DNA from: Komagataeibacter diospyri
GTDB taxonomy: Bacteria; Pseudomonadota; Alphaproteobacteria; Acetobacterales; Acetobacteraceae
DNA length: 64,000 nucleotides
NCBI RefSeq assembly: GCF_006538165.1
Contig: NZ_BDLU01000032.1
Location: 372,001 to 436,000, forward strand
Direction of reading: 5' to 3'
Position 1 is the first letter of the stretch; every line of letters begins with the position of its first letter. Below are positions 28,179 to 38,023 of the stretch, piece after piece. The notes under the pieces are model-generated. The model was not told the origin of the DNA. It was given only the letters and a program-made list of their open reading frames with translations, and did no database searches. The position numbers were made by a program, and so were the translations under genes.

Positions 28179-29549
28179 TCAGTTCATGGGCAGGGAGACG
28201 GGCGGATGTTCGGGCGACAGGGTGCGCCGTATCCGCGCGACATCCGCAACCGTTACCGCAGGCGCGTCATTGCCCCATGCCGCACGGATGAAGGTGACGG
28301 TATCCGCCACGGTCTTATCGTCCATACGCGTGGCAAACCCGGGCATGACAAAGGCGGAGGGCGCCTGCCGCGTGGCACGCAGGGTATTTCCCTCCAGCAC
28401 GATACGGATCAGGGAGTCGGGTCTGGGGTCCATGACCACCGGGTTGCCCGCCAGTGGCGGGAACGTGGTGGGATAACCACGACCGTCGGTACGGTGACAG
28501 GCAGCACAGCTATCGACATAGGCACGGGCGCCACGGGCAGAAACATCACCCGCGCGCAGGGCATCGGTTACCGCAGGGTCATAGATCCAGCCCTGCGCCA
28601 CAGCGGGCGCGGTGGGTGACAGGGTCTTGAGGTAGCGTGCGATCGCCAGCCGGTCATCGTCCGTCATATGCTGCGTGCCATGGCCGATGGCATCCGTCAT
28701 GCCGCCAAATGCCGCCCCCAGCGGCATGCGCCCGGTGGCCAGAAAACGCACGATATCATGTTCGTTCCACCGTCCCAGTCCGGTGCGGTTTTCGCCGCGC
28801 AGGCTGACGGGACGCCAGCCATCCACCGCATCGCCCCCCGACAGGTACAATGGCCCGTCCACCGCCGTCAGGGCCTTTTCCTGCATGGTCAGGGCACGTG
28901 GCGTATGACATGCACCGCAATGACCCGGTCCTTCGACCAGATAGCTGCCACGGGCCACCAGCGGGTCGGCAAAGGTGCGGCGATCCATGTCGCGCAACGC
29001 CGCCTTCGGATCAGGAGCAAACAGCATACGCCAGATGGAAAGCGGCCAGCGCATGGACATGGGCCACGACATGCCATCCTGCACCACCGCGTGCGGAACA
29101 GGCTTCACGCCCTGCATGAAATAGACATACAGCACATGCACGTCCGCATCCGTCAGGCGTGCATATGACGGATAGGGCATGGCCGGGTACAGCGTGGCCC
29201 CGTCACGGCGGATGCCCCGACGCAGGGCACGACTGAATTCGGCCTCGGAATACTGGCCGATACCGGTCTGCCGGTCAGGGGTGATGTTGGGGGCATACAG
29301 CGTGCCGGTCGGCAGGTGAAAGGCCATGCCCCCGGCAAAGGGCGCGCCGCCTGGCACGGTGTGACAGGCTGCGCAATCAGCCGCGCGGGCCATGTATTCC
29401 CCGCGCGTGATCGCATCATCCCCGGCCTGATCATATGCCTGATGATCCTGTGCCATATCCTGCGCCCGTGCCGGTGGCATCCCCATCACCACCGCCGTCA
29501 GTATGCCAGCCAGCAGGCACAGCCGCTTTCCCCACGCCATGCCCCTCAT
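28179..29549 (-). CDS. triheme cytochrome c subunit of a membrane-bound sugar/alcohol dehydrogenase
   Basis: Passes electrons from the flavin subunit to ubiquinone on the outer face of the inner membrane. 456 residues with a signal peptide (cleavage near ARA-Q, about 30). There are three heme c motifs: CAACH (about 60), CGACH (about 210) and CAACH (about 350). Distal Met ligands are plausible in AMPYPSY, GRMPLG and FVMPGF. Three hemes and this length match the cytochrome subunits of gluconate, 2-ketogluconate, sorbitol and alcohol dehydrogenases of acetic acid bacteria. The start overlaps the GMC gene's stop by four bases. Confidence 0.93.
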   Translation of the reverse strand: MRGMAWGKRLCLLAGILTAVVMGMPPARAQDMAQDHQAYDQAGDDAITRGEYMARAADCAACHTVPGGAPFAGGMAFHLPTGTLYAPNITPDRQTGIGQYSEAEFSRALRRGIRRDGATLYPAMPYPSYARLTDADVHVLYVYFMQGVKPVPHAVVQDGMSWPMSMRWPLSIWRMLFAPDPKAALRDMDRRTFADPLVARGSYLVEGPGHCGACHTPRALTMQEKALTAVDGPLYLSGGDAVDGWRPVSLRGENRTGLGRWNEHDIVRFLATGRMPLGAAFGGMTDAIGHGTQHMTDDDRLAIARYLKTLSPTAPAVAQGWIYDPAVTDALRAGDVSARGARAYVDSCAACHRTDGRGYPTTFPPLAGNPVVMDPRPDSLIRIVLEGNTLRATRQAPSAFVMPGFATRMDDKTVADTVTFIRAAWGNDAPAVTVADVARIRRTLSPEHPPVSLPMN

Positions 29550-31333
29550 CCCGCCAGCGGCCCGGGATGGGCAAGGTAGGTCGTGCGGATATGATGGGCC
29601 GCCCAGTACGCCAGCGCCGCAACCATGCCGGTCGGGTTGTAGCCTGTTCCCTGTGGAAAGGCGTTCGCCCCGATCACGAACACATTATGCACATCCCACG
29701 ACTGCAGGTAGCGGTTGAGCGCGCTTGTCCCCGGATCACTGCCCATCACGGCCCCTCCACCCAGGTGGGTGGTCTGGTACTGACGGGTGTCGAACGGCTT
29801 GCCGAATTCGCGCCGGGTCAGGTTGACACGCCGCGCGCCCATGGCTTTTGCCACGTCGCCGATCCTGTCCACCACATAGCGGTTCATGCGGATGTCGTTG
29901 TCTTTCCAGTCAAACGTCATGCGTAACAGGGGCTGCCCGCAGGCGTCCTTCCATGTCGGATCAAGATCGAGGTACACGTCCCGATAGGCCATGTTCGCCC
30001 CGTGGGCATCAATGCGCAGGGAATGACGGTAGGTGTCGATCATGCCCGCCTTCCACGCACTGCCCCAGCGCGGCGTGCCCGGCGGTCCACCGGAATGGGC
30101 GGCTGCAATCGCCTTCACGCCCGCCTGGTTCACCCAGACCGGCGATCCCCCTACGAAACCCAGCGGCCCATGGTCGAAATTCTCGCTGTTGAAATCATCA
30201 AACGCGACGCCACCGCCGCCTGCGCCGATATACTGGTTGGTATCAATACCGCGATCGAGCCAGACATTGCTGGTTGTCACGTTCTGATAGACAAAATTGC
30301 GTCCCACCACCCCTTCGTTACGTACGGGATCATAAGGTTTGCCGATGCCTGACAGCAGCATGAGCCGGACATTATGGAACTGGAACGCAGTCAGGATCAC
30401 CATTTCCGCAGGCTGGGTCACCACACTGCCGTCAGGGTCGATATAGGTCACGCCGGTCGCACGCCTGCCGTCCGTGTCCAGTTCCACCTTCAGCACATGA
30501 CAGCCCGCGCGCAGTTCAAACAGCGGGTGCCGCCGCAGCACCGGCAGGATATTCACGTTGGGCGATGCCTTGGAATACATGTAACAGGCATACCCGCTGC
30601 AATAACCACAGAAATTGCATGGCCCCATCTGCACGCCGTACGGGTTGATGTACTGCCGCGACGCATTGGCCGCAGGCAGGGAATAGGGATGGAAGCCCAC
30701 TTCTTCCGCCGCCTTGCGGAACAGGTGGGCAGTATAGACATCCTTCAGCGCGGGCAGCGGGAAATGGTCGGAACGCGAGGGGGAAAACACATTCCCCTTC
30801 CCCACGACCTGTCCCTTGACCATGTAGGCTTCGCCCGATGTGCCAAATACCTTTTCCGCCTTGTCGAAAAAGGGTTCCAGTTCCTCATAACTGACGCCGT
30901 AATCCTGAAGGTTCATGCCTTCGGGAATGAATTTGGCGCCGTATTTCTCGATCACGCGCGTGCGCAGGCGCAGGTCATCGGGCGGCATACGGAAATGCAC
31001 GCCAGACCAGTGCAGGCCCGCGCCCCCCACGCCCTCACCGGGCAGGAAGGCGGCCATGCGGCGATAGGGCAGCGCCGTCTGCTGGCTGTTGTTGCGGATG
31101 GTGACGGTGTTTTTTGACAGGTCCTGAAACAGTTTATAGCGGAAATTGGCCTCCAGTTCGTCAATCGAGGCGGGATAGGCCCCATCCGCCGCCGTGCTGC
31201 GGTCCGGCCCGCGTTCCAGCATGACGACCGACCGCCCGGCCTCGGTCATTTCCTTGGCCATGATGGACCCGGCCCAGCCACCGCCCACGATCACCACATC
31301 AACCGGGTGCAGCCTGCGTGCGTCGTCGCTCAT
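29546..31333 (-). CDS. GMC oxidoreductase, large FAD subunit (gluconate 2-dehydrogenase family)
   Basis: The catalytic flavoprotein of a periplasmic three-subunit dehydrogenase. 595 residues. The FAD-binding motif VIVGGGWAGSIMAKEM is at about 14-29. A Cys-rich insert (CNFCGYCSGYACYMYSKA, about 240) is typical of this group and may hold an Fe-S cluster. The catalytic His lies in TTHLGGGAVMGSD (about 535) and the Asn in GTGYNPTGMVAALA near the end. No own signal peptide is seen; it is expected to travel with the Tat-exported small subunit. The substrate could be gluconate, 2-ketogluconate or another polyol or sugar. Confidence 0.92.
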   Translation of the reverse strand: MSDDARRLHPVDVVIVGGGWAGSIMAKEMTEAGRSVVMLERGPDRSTAADGAYPASIDELEANFRYKLFQDLSKNTVTIRNNSQQTALPYRRMAAFLPGEGVGGAGLHWSGVHFRMPPDDLRLRTRVIEKYGAKFIPEGMNLQDYGVSYEELEPFFDKAEKVFGTSGEAYMVKGQVVGKGNVFSPSRSDHFPLPALKDVYTAHLFRKAAEEVGFHPYSLPAANASRQYINPYGVQMGPCNFCGYCSGYACYMYSKASPNVNILPVLRRHPLFELRAGCHVLKVELDTDGRRATGVTYIDPDGSVVTQPAEMVILTAFQFHNVRLMLLSGIGKPYDPVRNEGVVGRNFVYQNVTTSNVWLDRGIDTNQYIGAGGGGVAFDDFNSENFDHGPLGFVGGSPVWVNQAGVKAIAAAHSGGPPGTPRWGSAWKAGMIDTYRHSLRIDAHGANMAYRDVYLDLDPTWKDACGQPLLRMTFDWKDNDIRMNRYVVDRIGDVAKAMGARRVNLTRREFGKPFDTRQYQTTHLGGGAVMGSDPGTSALNRYLQSWDVHNVFVIGANAFPQGTGYNPTGMVAALAYWAAHHIRTTYLAHPGPLAG

Positions 31334-32025
31334 GCCGTTTCTCCCGATATGGACACACTGCCCAGCGGGTAATGCACGCCGTAGCGGTCCACCCAGTCCA
31401 TGAAATCCGCCCGCGCACCGGGAAAGCCGAGCATGGTCCAGCCGCCAAGCCCGGTATTGCCACCATGGATGGGGTCCGAAAACGCGCCTTCCATCACATT
31501 GGCCAGCAACTGGTCAAAGAACACGGACGATGGCAGGTCGCCAAAGGTCATGCCGCCATTTTCCGCCCCACGCAGCAGGTCATCCTGCAATGCGGGCGCA
31601 AGGTCCGCGAACGGCCTGCCATGGCGGGTGGCGGCGTGGGCGTTCATGCCCGCAATCCCGCGCCGGTACAGGTCACGCGGGGCATGGGGCAGCTGGTAGC
31701 CAAGGTTGTCCGGCCCCTGCACGAAGGGGGCCTGCATGTACCACTGCGCCCCATGGGCGTAGGGGGTGTCCATCTGCATGTCGATGAAACGTGGCACATC
31801 CAGCGCCACTGCGCCGGGACCGTTTGCATCAGCCGGGATCAGACGGTCGCACGCAGCGATCAGGAAAGCCCATTCGGCGGGATTGAAGAAACGCGGGACA
31901 TAGGGTGCGGGGGGACTGGAATGGGCCGGAAGGGAGGCAAGAACCGTACTGCATGCAGCAATCCCTGCCAGTCCCTGCATGAACCGCCGCCGCGACGAAG
32001 TGAACCGTAAATCACTGATACCCAA
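31330..32025 (-). CDS. gluconate 2-dehydrogenase subunit 3 family protein (small subunit)
   Basis: 231 residues. The N-terminus has a twin-arginine signal (SSRRRFMQGLAGIAACS), consistent with the small subunit piggy-backing the FAD subunit through the Tat pathway. The body carries FFNPAEWAFLIAACDRLIPAD, the recognisable start of the subunit 3 family. First gene of the operon small-large-cytochrome-propeller. Stop and start codons overlap with the next gene (ATGA), supporting tight stoichiometry. The 5' region is shared with a divergent cobD and contains repeat copy 3. Confidence 0.92.
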   Translation of the reverse strand: MGISDLRFTSSRRRFMQGLAGIAACSTVLASLPAHSSPPAPYVPRFFNPAEWAFLIAACDRLIPADANGPGAVALDVPRFIDMQMDTPYAHGAQWYMQAPFVQGPDNLGYQLPHAPRDLYRRGIAGMNAHAATRHGRPFADLAPALQDDLLRGAENGGMTFGDLPSSVFFDQLLANVMEGAFSDPIHGGNTGLGGWTMLGFPGARADFMDWVDRYGVHYPLGSVSISGETA

Positions 32026-32209
32026 AAACGCCTACCTGCTGTGCCATGTCATTGCTGCTCCGAACGCTCACTATATCCGTGAGGTCTGGATAAATGCCTA
32101 GACCATTTTTTCGACATATTGATTAATGCAAGAAATATTGATCACGAAAAAATGGATGGCGGACAGGCCTTTCCACATGCCTTGCAGCATCCTGAAACGC
32201 CTGTTCCAA

Positions 32210-32342
32210 CAGACTGCGGATCATAGGGAAATTTTTGGTAAAGCTTTTGTCAAAAAGCTTCAAAGGACACCGCAATTGTTGAAAAAAGGCAGAACTCGGA
32301 ACTTTTATTATTTTACATCAACACGTTAATTTTAAAAGATCG
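32210..32342. repeat. dispersed hairpin repeat, copy 3
   Basis: Lies between the divergent dehydrogenase operon and cobD. The first hairpin is nearly perfect (32241-32260, AAGCTTTTG with its partner). The second is degraded (CCGCAATTGTTGAAAAAAGG). It starts near CAGACTGCGGATCATAGG and ends in an A/T-rich tail. Being upstream of both genes, this copy cannot be a simple 3' terminator. Confidence 0.75.
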
Positions 32343-32396
32343 CTGATACAGGCCGTACTCTTGACCCGTTGCGGGGCGCACCATATCCACGCAGGC

Positions 32397-33413
32397 ATGC
32401 GCTCTGCTCTTTTTTTCATGTTACGAAACCTTGGCATCACCTGCATCGCATCGGTAACCGACATGGCCGTAGGTTATCCACAGGCGCTGGTGCGCCGTGT
32501 CGGGCATCCGGTCATGTGGATCGGGGGGCTGATCGGCATGCTGGACCGGCGCCTCAATACACCAGACACCACTCCGGCACGACGCCGGGCCAACGGTTTT
32601 GTGGCCAGTGTGCTGATTGTATCCGTGCCCACGGCAACCGCCATGCTGGTGGATCGCGCCATCCGGCGTATCCTGCCCCGGTGGCTGGCACTGCCGCTGA
32701 CGGCGGTACTGGCCAGTTCCCTTGTCGCCCAGCGTTCACTGCATGACCATGTCGAGGCCGTGGCGATACAGGCACATGACAGCCTGCCCGCCGCCCGGCG
32801 TGCGGTCTCCCATATTGTAGGCCGTGACCCCGAACAGCTGGATAAGGCAGGTGTGCTGCGGGCCGCGACCGAAACACTGGCCGAAAACTTTTCCGATGGC
32901 ATCGTCGCCCCCCTGCTGTGGATGGCTGCAGGCGGGCTGCCGGGCGCGGTCTTTTACAAATCGGTCAACACGGCTGACAGCATGATCGGCCACCGCACGC
33001 CCCGGCATGCAGCCTTTGGTTACGCGGCGGCAAAGCTGGATGACCTGGTCAACCTGCCCGCATCCCGCCTGTCGGCGCTGTGGATCATCCTTGCCGCCCT
33101 GACCCTGAAGGGCATGAGCGCACGGGACGCCTTGCGCATTCTGTGGCGCGACGCCCGCCACCACCGATCCCCCAATGCCGGTTGGCCCGAAGCCGCGATG
33201 GCGGGCGCGCTGGGCATACGTCTGTCCGGTCCGCGCGCCTATAACGGTATCAGCGTGGCGGAACCATGGGTGGGCGATGGGCCAGCCGCGTTGCGTCCTG
33301 CCGACCTGCACCGGGCCCTTGCGCTGTACCGTCGCGCCTGCCTGCTCCAGACCGTGGCGGGATTTTCAGCAGTGGGCATGCTTGCCCGTCACCTGTTCGC
33401 TCGCAGGCGTTGA
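32397..33413 (+). CDS. cobD: adenosylcobinamide-phosphate synthase (CobD/CbiB)
   Basis: Inner-membrane enzyme attaching the aminopropanol arm to adenosylcobyric acid in B12 synthesis. About 338 residues. Family segments: GYPQALVRRVGHPVMWIGGLI near the start, ATETLAENFSDGIVAPLLW (the AEN.SDG signature), FYKSVNTADSMIGH, and KLDDLVNLPASRL. Several membrane helices. Starts are uncertain: a TTG at 32361, an ATG at 32397 (used) and an ATG at 32418 are all in frame without a strong ribosome site. It reads toward cobQ. Confidence 0.93.
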   Translation: MRSALFFMLRNLGITCIASVTDMAVGYPQALVRRVGHPVMWIGGLIGMLDRRLNTPDTTPARRRANGFVASVLIVSVPTATAMLVDRAIRRILPRWLALPLTAVLASSLVAQRSLHDHVEAVAIQAHDSLPAARRAVSHIVGRDPEQLDKAGVLRAATETLAENFSDGIVAPLLWMAAGGLPGAVFYKSVNTADSMIGHRTPRHAAFGYAAAKLDDLVNLPASRLSALWIILAALTLKGMSARDALRILWRDARHHRSPNAGWPEAAMAGALGIRLSGPRAYNGISVAEPWVGDGPAALRPADLHRALALYRRACLLQTVAGFSAVGMLARHLFARRR

Positions 33414-33576
33414 AAGACTGTTAAAAAAAAACAACTCATCGATCAAAAAAAAACAATAAAAGTTTTGGAGCGCCGTCTTTTTCCAAAAAGGCAGCGTTCC
33501 ATGAAGTCTATTAAAAATCTTCACCAAAAAACTTCATTTTTAATATTATGTCATGCACTGACTTTTCTGGCAGCCC
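33414..33576. repeat. dispersed hairpin repeat, copy 4
   Basis: Reverse-orientation copy that exactly fills the gap between the convergent stops of cobD and cobQ. Left end AAGACTGTTAAA, then AACAACTCATCGAT and AAAAGTTTTGG. The hairpins CGCCGTCTTTTTCC/AAAAAGGCAGCG and GAAGTCT/ATCTTC are both imperfect. It ends in CACCAAAAAACTTC and an A/T-rich tail. Confidence 0.85.
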
Positions 33577-35049
33577 TTATTTATTACCAACGGGACGGGC
33601 CAGTGCCAGCAGGCTATCAATATCCAGATGTGTTTCCAGATGATCGGCCAGCATATCAAGGGCTGCATCCACCGTCGCATCATGGTCATGCCCGTCCGAG
33701 TGACCACCCAGCCGTGCCAGCAATGCCGCCCGCGTCCCGCCACCGGCCAGCAGGCCATGGACATAGGTACCCCATATCCGTCCCGATGGGCTGACCGCGC
33801 CGTCATACCGCCCGCCCAGATCAATCAGCGGCCGCACGTCGTGATCGGGGCCGGTGGTCCGGCCGATATGCATTTCATACCCGCGCATGGCGGTCCCTTC
33901 GGGCAGCAGGCGGCCGGTTACATCCTCCAGCCGCTTGCTGCCTTCCATTACTGTGATGACGTCCAGCAGGCCAAGGCCGTCCACGGTGCATGGCCTGCCC
34001 TCGATCCCCAGCGGGTCGGCAATGCTGCGTCCCAACATCTGGTAGCCACCGCATATGCCCATGACATGACCGCCACGCCGCACATGGGCATGGATGTCAA
34101 TATCCCATCCCTCGTCCCGCAGCACAGCAAGGTCGGCGATGGTGGCCTTCGCTCCGGGCAGGATCACAAGATCACATGGCGGCAGGACCTGCCCCCGCTG
34201 CACCATGGCAAGACTGACCCCATCTTCCGCCGCCAGCGGGTCCAGATCATCAAAATTGGCGATCATGGGCAGACAGGGCACGACAATGCGCACGCCCTGC
34301 GTCCCGCTGCCCCTACCGGCATGCAGATCAGCAGCATCTTCTGCGGGCAGGTCGCGCACGCGGTCAAGGAAGGGTACCAGCCCCACGGCCTGCCACCCGG
34401 TCATGTCGGCAATCGCCGCCATCCCCGCATCGAACAGTGACGGATCGCCACGCATACGGTTGACGATAAATCCCTTTATGCGCCGCGCATCATCCGCGGC
34501 CACAACCGCCTGCGTGCCCACGAGGCTTGCGATCACTCCGCCACGGTCAATATCGCCCACCAGAACGACATTGATGTCCGCCGCCTGCGCAAAGCCCATA
34601 TTGGCGATGTCATCAGCCCGCAGGTTGACCTCTGACGCAGATCCCGCACCTTCGACCAGCACGATATCCGCCTGACCGGCAAGGGTGCGGAAACTGTCCA
34701 GCACCTCGGGCATCAGACCGCGCTTGAAGGACTGGAAATCTTTTGCCCGCACCTGCCCGCGCATGCGCCCGCGCACCACAAGCTGGGATCCGGTCGTGCC
34801 CTGCGGCTTGAGCAGGACGGGGTTCATATCGACCGACAGAGCCACCCCGCAGGCACGCGCCTGCAGCGCCTGCGCGCGCCCGATCTCGCCCCCGTCTGCT
34901 GTTACCGCCGCGTTGTTGGACATGTTCTGCGGCTTGAACGGACGCACACGCAGGCCACGGCGGGTCAGTGCGCGGCACAGTCCCGCCACCAGAACCGACT
35001 TGCCCACGCTGGACCCGGTGCCCTGAAACATGAGCGCGCGCGGGGCCAT
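33577..35049 (-). CDS. cobQ: cobyric acid synthase (glutamine-hydrolysing)
   Basis: Amidates four carboxyl groups of adenosylcobyrinic a,c-diamide in B12 synthesis. 490 residues. The N-terminal synthetase domain has the P-loop-like [18 protein letters not shown] (about 8-25) and [10 protein letters not shown]. The C-terminal class I glutaminase domain has the nucleophile Cys in [11 protein letters not shown] (about 330-340) and the His in GTYVHGL (about 430). The start overlaps the cobO stop (TGATG). The 3' end abuts repeat copy 4. Confidence 0.97.
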   Translation of the reverse strand: MAPRALMFQGTGSSVGKSVLVAGLCRALTRRGLRVRPFKPQNMSNNAAVTADGGEIGRAQALQARACGVALSVDMNPVLLKPQGTTGSQLVVRGRMRGQVRAKDFQSFKRGLMPEVLDSFRTLAGQADIVLVEGAGSASEVNLRADDIANMGFAQAADINVVLVGDIDRGGVIASLVGTQAVVAADDARRIKGFIVNRMRGDPSLFDAGMAAIADMTGWQAVGLVPFLDRVRDLPAEDAADLHAGRGSGTQGVRIVVPCLPMIANFDDLDPLAAEDGVSLAMVQRGQVLPPCDLVILPGAKATIADLAVLRDEGWDIDIHAHVRRGGHVMGICGGYQMLGRSIADPLGIEGRPCTVDGLGLLDVITVMEGSKRLEDVTGRLLPEGTAMRGYEMHIGRTTGPDHDVRPLIDLGGRYDGAVSPSGRIWGTYVHGLLAGGGTRAALLARLGGHSDGHDHDATVDAALDMLADHLETHLDIDSLLALARPVGNK

Positions 35050-35657
35050 CAGAATTCGATCCCTGCCTGCGCCTTGACCCCTTTCTTGAAATGGTGGGCG
35101 ACCTGCGTCATTTCGGTGACCAGGTCGGCGGCCTCGATCATGGCGGGACGGGCGTTGCGCCCGGTCACGACAACATGCTGCATGACGGGACGGGCCGCGA
35201 TATCGGCCAGCACTTCATCAACCGGCAGGTAGTCATACCGCAGCGCGATGTTGAGTTCGTCCAGTATCACCATCGCGACATCCGCGCGCTTCAGTGCCGC
35301 GCGCGCCTGATCCCACGCCGCACGGCAGTTGGCGATGTCGCGGGTGCGGTCCTGCGTGTTCCATGTAAAGCCCTCGCCCAGTGCATGCCATTCCACCTGG
35401 TCGCCAAAGCGTTCCAGCGCCTTGCGCTCCCCCGTGTTCCACGCCCCCTTGATGAACTGGATCACCACGATGCGCCCGCCATGGGCCAGCGTGCGCAGCG
35501 CCATGCCGAAGGCTGCGGTGGACTTGCCCTTGCCCGCACCGGTATGGACCGCCAGCAATCCCTTCTCAATGGATTTGGTACTGACCTCCCTGTCCTGCAC
35601 CTGCTTGCGTTTGGCCATTTTTTCACGGTGGCGGATTTCTTCGGGGGTAAGGGTCAT
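35049..35657 (-). CDS. cobO: cob(I)yrinic acid a,c-diamide adenosyltransferase (CobO/BtuR type)
   Basis: Adds the adenosyl group to cobalt in corrinoids. 202 residues. P-loop [19 protein letters not shown] (about 37-55), then [10 protein letters not shown] and [16 protein letters not shown], the classic BtuR/CobO segments, and [12 protein letters not shown] near 134. The C-terminus [15 protein letters not shown] is typical. Overlaps both neighbours, cobU upstream by four bases and cobQ downstream by one, indicating a polycistronic message. Confidence 0.97.
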   Translation of the reverse strand: MTLTPEEIRHREKMAKRKQVQDREVSTKSIEKGLLAVHTGAGKGKSTAAFGMALRTLAHGGRIVVIQFIKGAWNTGERKALERFGDQVEWHALGEGFTWNTQDRTRDIANCRAAWDQARAALKRADVAMVILDELNIALRYDYLPVDEVLADIAARPVMQHVVVTGRNARPAMIEAADLVTEMTQVAHHFKKGVKAQAGIEF

Positions 35658-36193
35658 TTCATCTCCATCGGCAGGCCAGCCACCACAAAAACCACACGCG
35701 CGACATCCCGTGCAACCGACTGGTGCAGCCAGCCTGCCTCATCACGGAAGCGACGCGCCAGCGTATTGTCGGGCACGATCCCCTGCCCCACCTCGTTCGA
35801 CACCAGCACGGTCGGGCCCGCACGGCGGCGCAAGGCCGCCAGCAGCGCCTGCGTGGCCCCCGCAATATCATGTTCGCCCAACATGAGGTTGGTCAGCCAC
35901 AGCGTCAGACAGTCCACCAGCACGGGCGACGTACCCGCTCCATCAAGGGCTGCGGGCAGGTCCAGCGGTTCTTCGACCGTATGCCAGCCTGTCCCCCGCC
36001 GCACCCGGTGGTGGGCCACGCGCGCGGCCATTTCCCCGTCATGGGGCTGACAGGTGGCAAGATAGGTCCATGGCGCGGGCCACCGAGGAAACAGGTTTTC
36101 GGCAAAACGGCTCTTGCCCGAACGCGCACCACCCAGCACGAAAATGCAGCCCTGCATGCCGGACATCGTATCAGGTTGGCCCGCCGCCTTCAT
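35654..36193 (-). CDS. cobU: adenosylcobinamide kinase/adenosylcobinamide-phosphate guanylyltransferase
   Basis: A bifunctional enzyme activating adenosylcobinamide to its GDP form before ring closure. About 179 residues from the ATG at 36193, which has GGAGG nine bases upstream; longer in-frame starts run into cobT. P-loop FVLGGARSGKSRFAENL (about 18-34), LATCQPHDGEMAARVAHHRVRRG carrying the guanylylated His region, and LVDCLTLWLTNLM. Also called cobP in the aerobic-pathway literature. Confidence 0.95.
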   Translation of the reverse strand: MKAAGQPDTMSGMQGCIFVLGGARSGKSRFAENLFPRWPAPWTYLATCQPHDGEMAARVAHHRVRRGTGWHTVEEPLDLPAALDGAGTSPVLVDCLTLWLTNLMLGEHDIAGATQALLAALRRRAGPTVLVSNEVGQGIVPDNTLARRFRDEAGWLHQSVARDVARVVFVVAGLPMEMK

Positions 36194-36245
36194 TTTATCC
36201 TCCGCCATCTTGCATCCGGGCGCATAAGACCACACAACGCTGCCC

Positions 36246-37274
36246 ATGCCATCCCATCTTTCCCATCCACGCGACATGGCCGCGCTGCGCCAGCTATGCC
36301 ACGACCTGCCCCCGCCCGACATGGCGGCCGACGCCGCCATAACCAATCATGACAGCCAGCTGACCAAGCCACCTGGCAGCCTGGGACGGCTGGAAGACCT
36401 GGCCCGCTGGGCGGGACAATGGCAGCGCACCGCCCGCCCCCGTGCCGAACGGGTGGATATCATCGTCTTCGCTGGCAACCACGGCGTCACCGCGCAGGGT
36501 GTGACACCATGGCCTGTTGATGTCACGCGCCAGATGGTTGAAAATTTCCGCAATGGCGGGGCCGCCATCAACCAGATCGCCCGCGTAAGCGGCGCACGCC
36601 TGCATGTGCTGGAAGTTGAAAGTCTGCGCCCCACGGCCGACATGACCCATGCCCCTGCCATGGATGAGCCGACCTTCCTGCGCGCGCTGGCCTGCGGCAT
36701 GCAGGCCGTGCGGCCGGATACGGACCTGCTGTGCCTTGGGGAAATGGGAATTGGCAATACGACCCCTGCCGCCGCCATCTGTGCCGCACTGTTTGGCGGG
36801 GGTGGCGCGAAATGGGCCGGGCGTGGCACCGGACTGGATGATGCGGGCGTGCGGCGCAAGGCTGCGGTGATCGACCGCGCGCTGGACCACCACGCCACGC
36901 ACCTGACAGATCCGCTGGCCATCGCGCGTTACCTTGGCGGGCATGAGCTGGCGGCCATTATGGGGGCGGTCATCGCCGCGCGGTACAGGAACATTCCCGT
37001 GCTGCTGGACGGATTCATCTGCACGGCAGCCGCTGCCCCGCTGGCGCGGCTGAATCCTCATGGACTGTCCCATACCCGCCTGTCACACTGTTCAGCAGAA
37101 GGTGGACATGCACATCTGGCGGCGGCACTTGGACTGTCACCACTGCTGGAACTGGAACTGCGACTGGGCGAAGGGTCCGGCGCGGGGCTGGCCATTCCCC
37201 TTGTCCGCGCCGCCATTGCCTGCCTGTGCGGCATGGCGACGTTTGCTCAGGCGCAGGTCAGCGAAAAGGAATGA
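36246..37274 (+). CDS. cobT: nicotinate-nucleotide-dimethylbenzimidazole phosphoribosyltransferase
   Basis: Makes alpha-ribazole phosphate, the lower ligand precursor of B12. 342 residues. Seen: [18 protein letters not shown] near 40, [17 protein letters not shown] near 77, [13 protein letters not shown], and [20 protein letters not shown] near 165. The catalytic Glu is probably in [16 protein letters not shown] near the end. Divergent from cobU with only 52 bp between starts, so the promoters are packed together. Coupled to cobS by an ATGA overlap. Confidence 0.97.
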   Translation: MPSHLSHPRDMAALRQLCHDLPPPDMAADAAITNHDSQLTKPPGSLGRLEDLARWAGQWQRTARPRAERVDIIVFAGNHGVTAQGVTPWPVDVTRQMVENFRNGGAAINQIARVSGARLHVLEVESLRPTADMTHAPAMDEPTFLRALACGMQAVRPDTDLLCLGEMGIGNTTPAAAICAALFGGGGAKWAGRGTGLDDAGVRRKAAVIDRALDHHATHLTDPLAIARYLGGHELAAIMGAVIAARYRNIPVLLDGFICTAAAAPLARLNPHGLSHTRLSHCSAEGGHAHLAAALGLSPLLELELRLGEGSGAGLAIPLVRAAIACLCGMATFAQAQVSEKE

Positions 37275-38023
37275 CCATCATGGGCCGCCTGCGTGCCGAC
37301 CTTGTCTGCGGGATCGGACTGCTGACCCGCATGCCGGTGGGATGGCTGGCGCATGACGGCCTGCCCTATTCCATGACGCGCAGCATATGGTGCTGGCCAC
37401 TGGTTGGTGGGGGCGCTGGGGCCTGTGGCGGGCTGCTTTACGCCGGGCTGCTATGGCTGGGCATTGCGGCCCTGCCAGCTGCGGGGTTGGGTGTCGGGAT
37501 GCTGCTGCTGGCCTGTGGCGGCCTGCATGAAGACGGGCTGGCGGACATGGCCGATGGCTGTGGCGGCGGGCAGGACCGCGCGCGCAAGCTGGAAATCATG
37601 CGTGACAGCCGGGTGGGCAGTTACGGCGTCATGGCGGTGGTGATCGCACTGCTGGTGCGGGTTACGGCACTGGCCGCCATGCCGGGCGCGATGGCCATCA
37701 TGGCCATGTCGGTGGCAGGGGCGCTGGCACGTGCGGTCATGGTGGTGGTGCTGTGGCGGCTGCCGCCCGCACGCAGTGACGGGCTGGCCAGTTCCATGGC
37801 GGCCCTGCCGGGGTATGCGCTGGTGGCCTGCATGGGGCTTGCCGGTCTCTGCGCCACCGTGCTGCTTCCCCTGCCCCGCGCGACCCTTGCCTGTGCCGTG
37901 GCGATCGGGACGGCTGTCATAATGTGCCTGTTTGCGCGACGACAGATTGGCGGCCAAACCGGAGACGTTCTTGGTGCAACGGCAGTTGTGACGGAATGTG
38001 CGATCCTGGCTGCCCTGTCCTGA
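37271..38023 (+). CDS. cobS: adenosylcobinamide-GDP ribazoletransferase (cobalamin 5'-phosphate synthase)
   Basis: Inner-membrane enzyme joining adenosylcobinamide-GDP and alpha-ribazole. About 250 residues with several helices. GLLTRMPVG at the start, [21 protein letters not shown] (the conserved acidic metal-binding motif, about 78-98), [15 protein letters not shown], and [15 protein letters not shown] near the C-terminus. The ATG at 37271 overlaps the cobT stop and follows AAGGA. The last 107 bp overlap the convergent phosphatase gene on the other strand. Confidence 0.95.
   Translation: MTIMGRLRADLVCGIGLLTRMPVGWLAHDGLPYSMTRSIWCWPLVGGGAGACGGLLYAGLLWLGIAALPAAGLGVGMLLLACGGLHEDGLADMADGCGGGQDRARKLEIMRDSRVGSYGVMAVVIALLVRVTALAAMPGAMAIMAMSVAGALARAVMVVVLWRLPPARSDGLASSMAALPGYALVACMGLAGLCATVLLPLPRATLACAVAIGTAVIMCLFARRQIGGQTGDVLGATAVVTECAILAALS

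Noticed and set aside
32126..32329. 67-codon frame between the dehydrogenase operon and cobD
   Set aside because: Its second half lies entirely within the hairpin repeat, so it is not a gene.
36194..36245. Cobalamin riboswitch upstream of the cob genes
   Set aside because: The divergent gap is only 52 bp, and no B12-box-like sequence was found there or before cobD.
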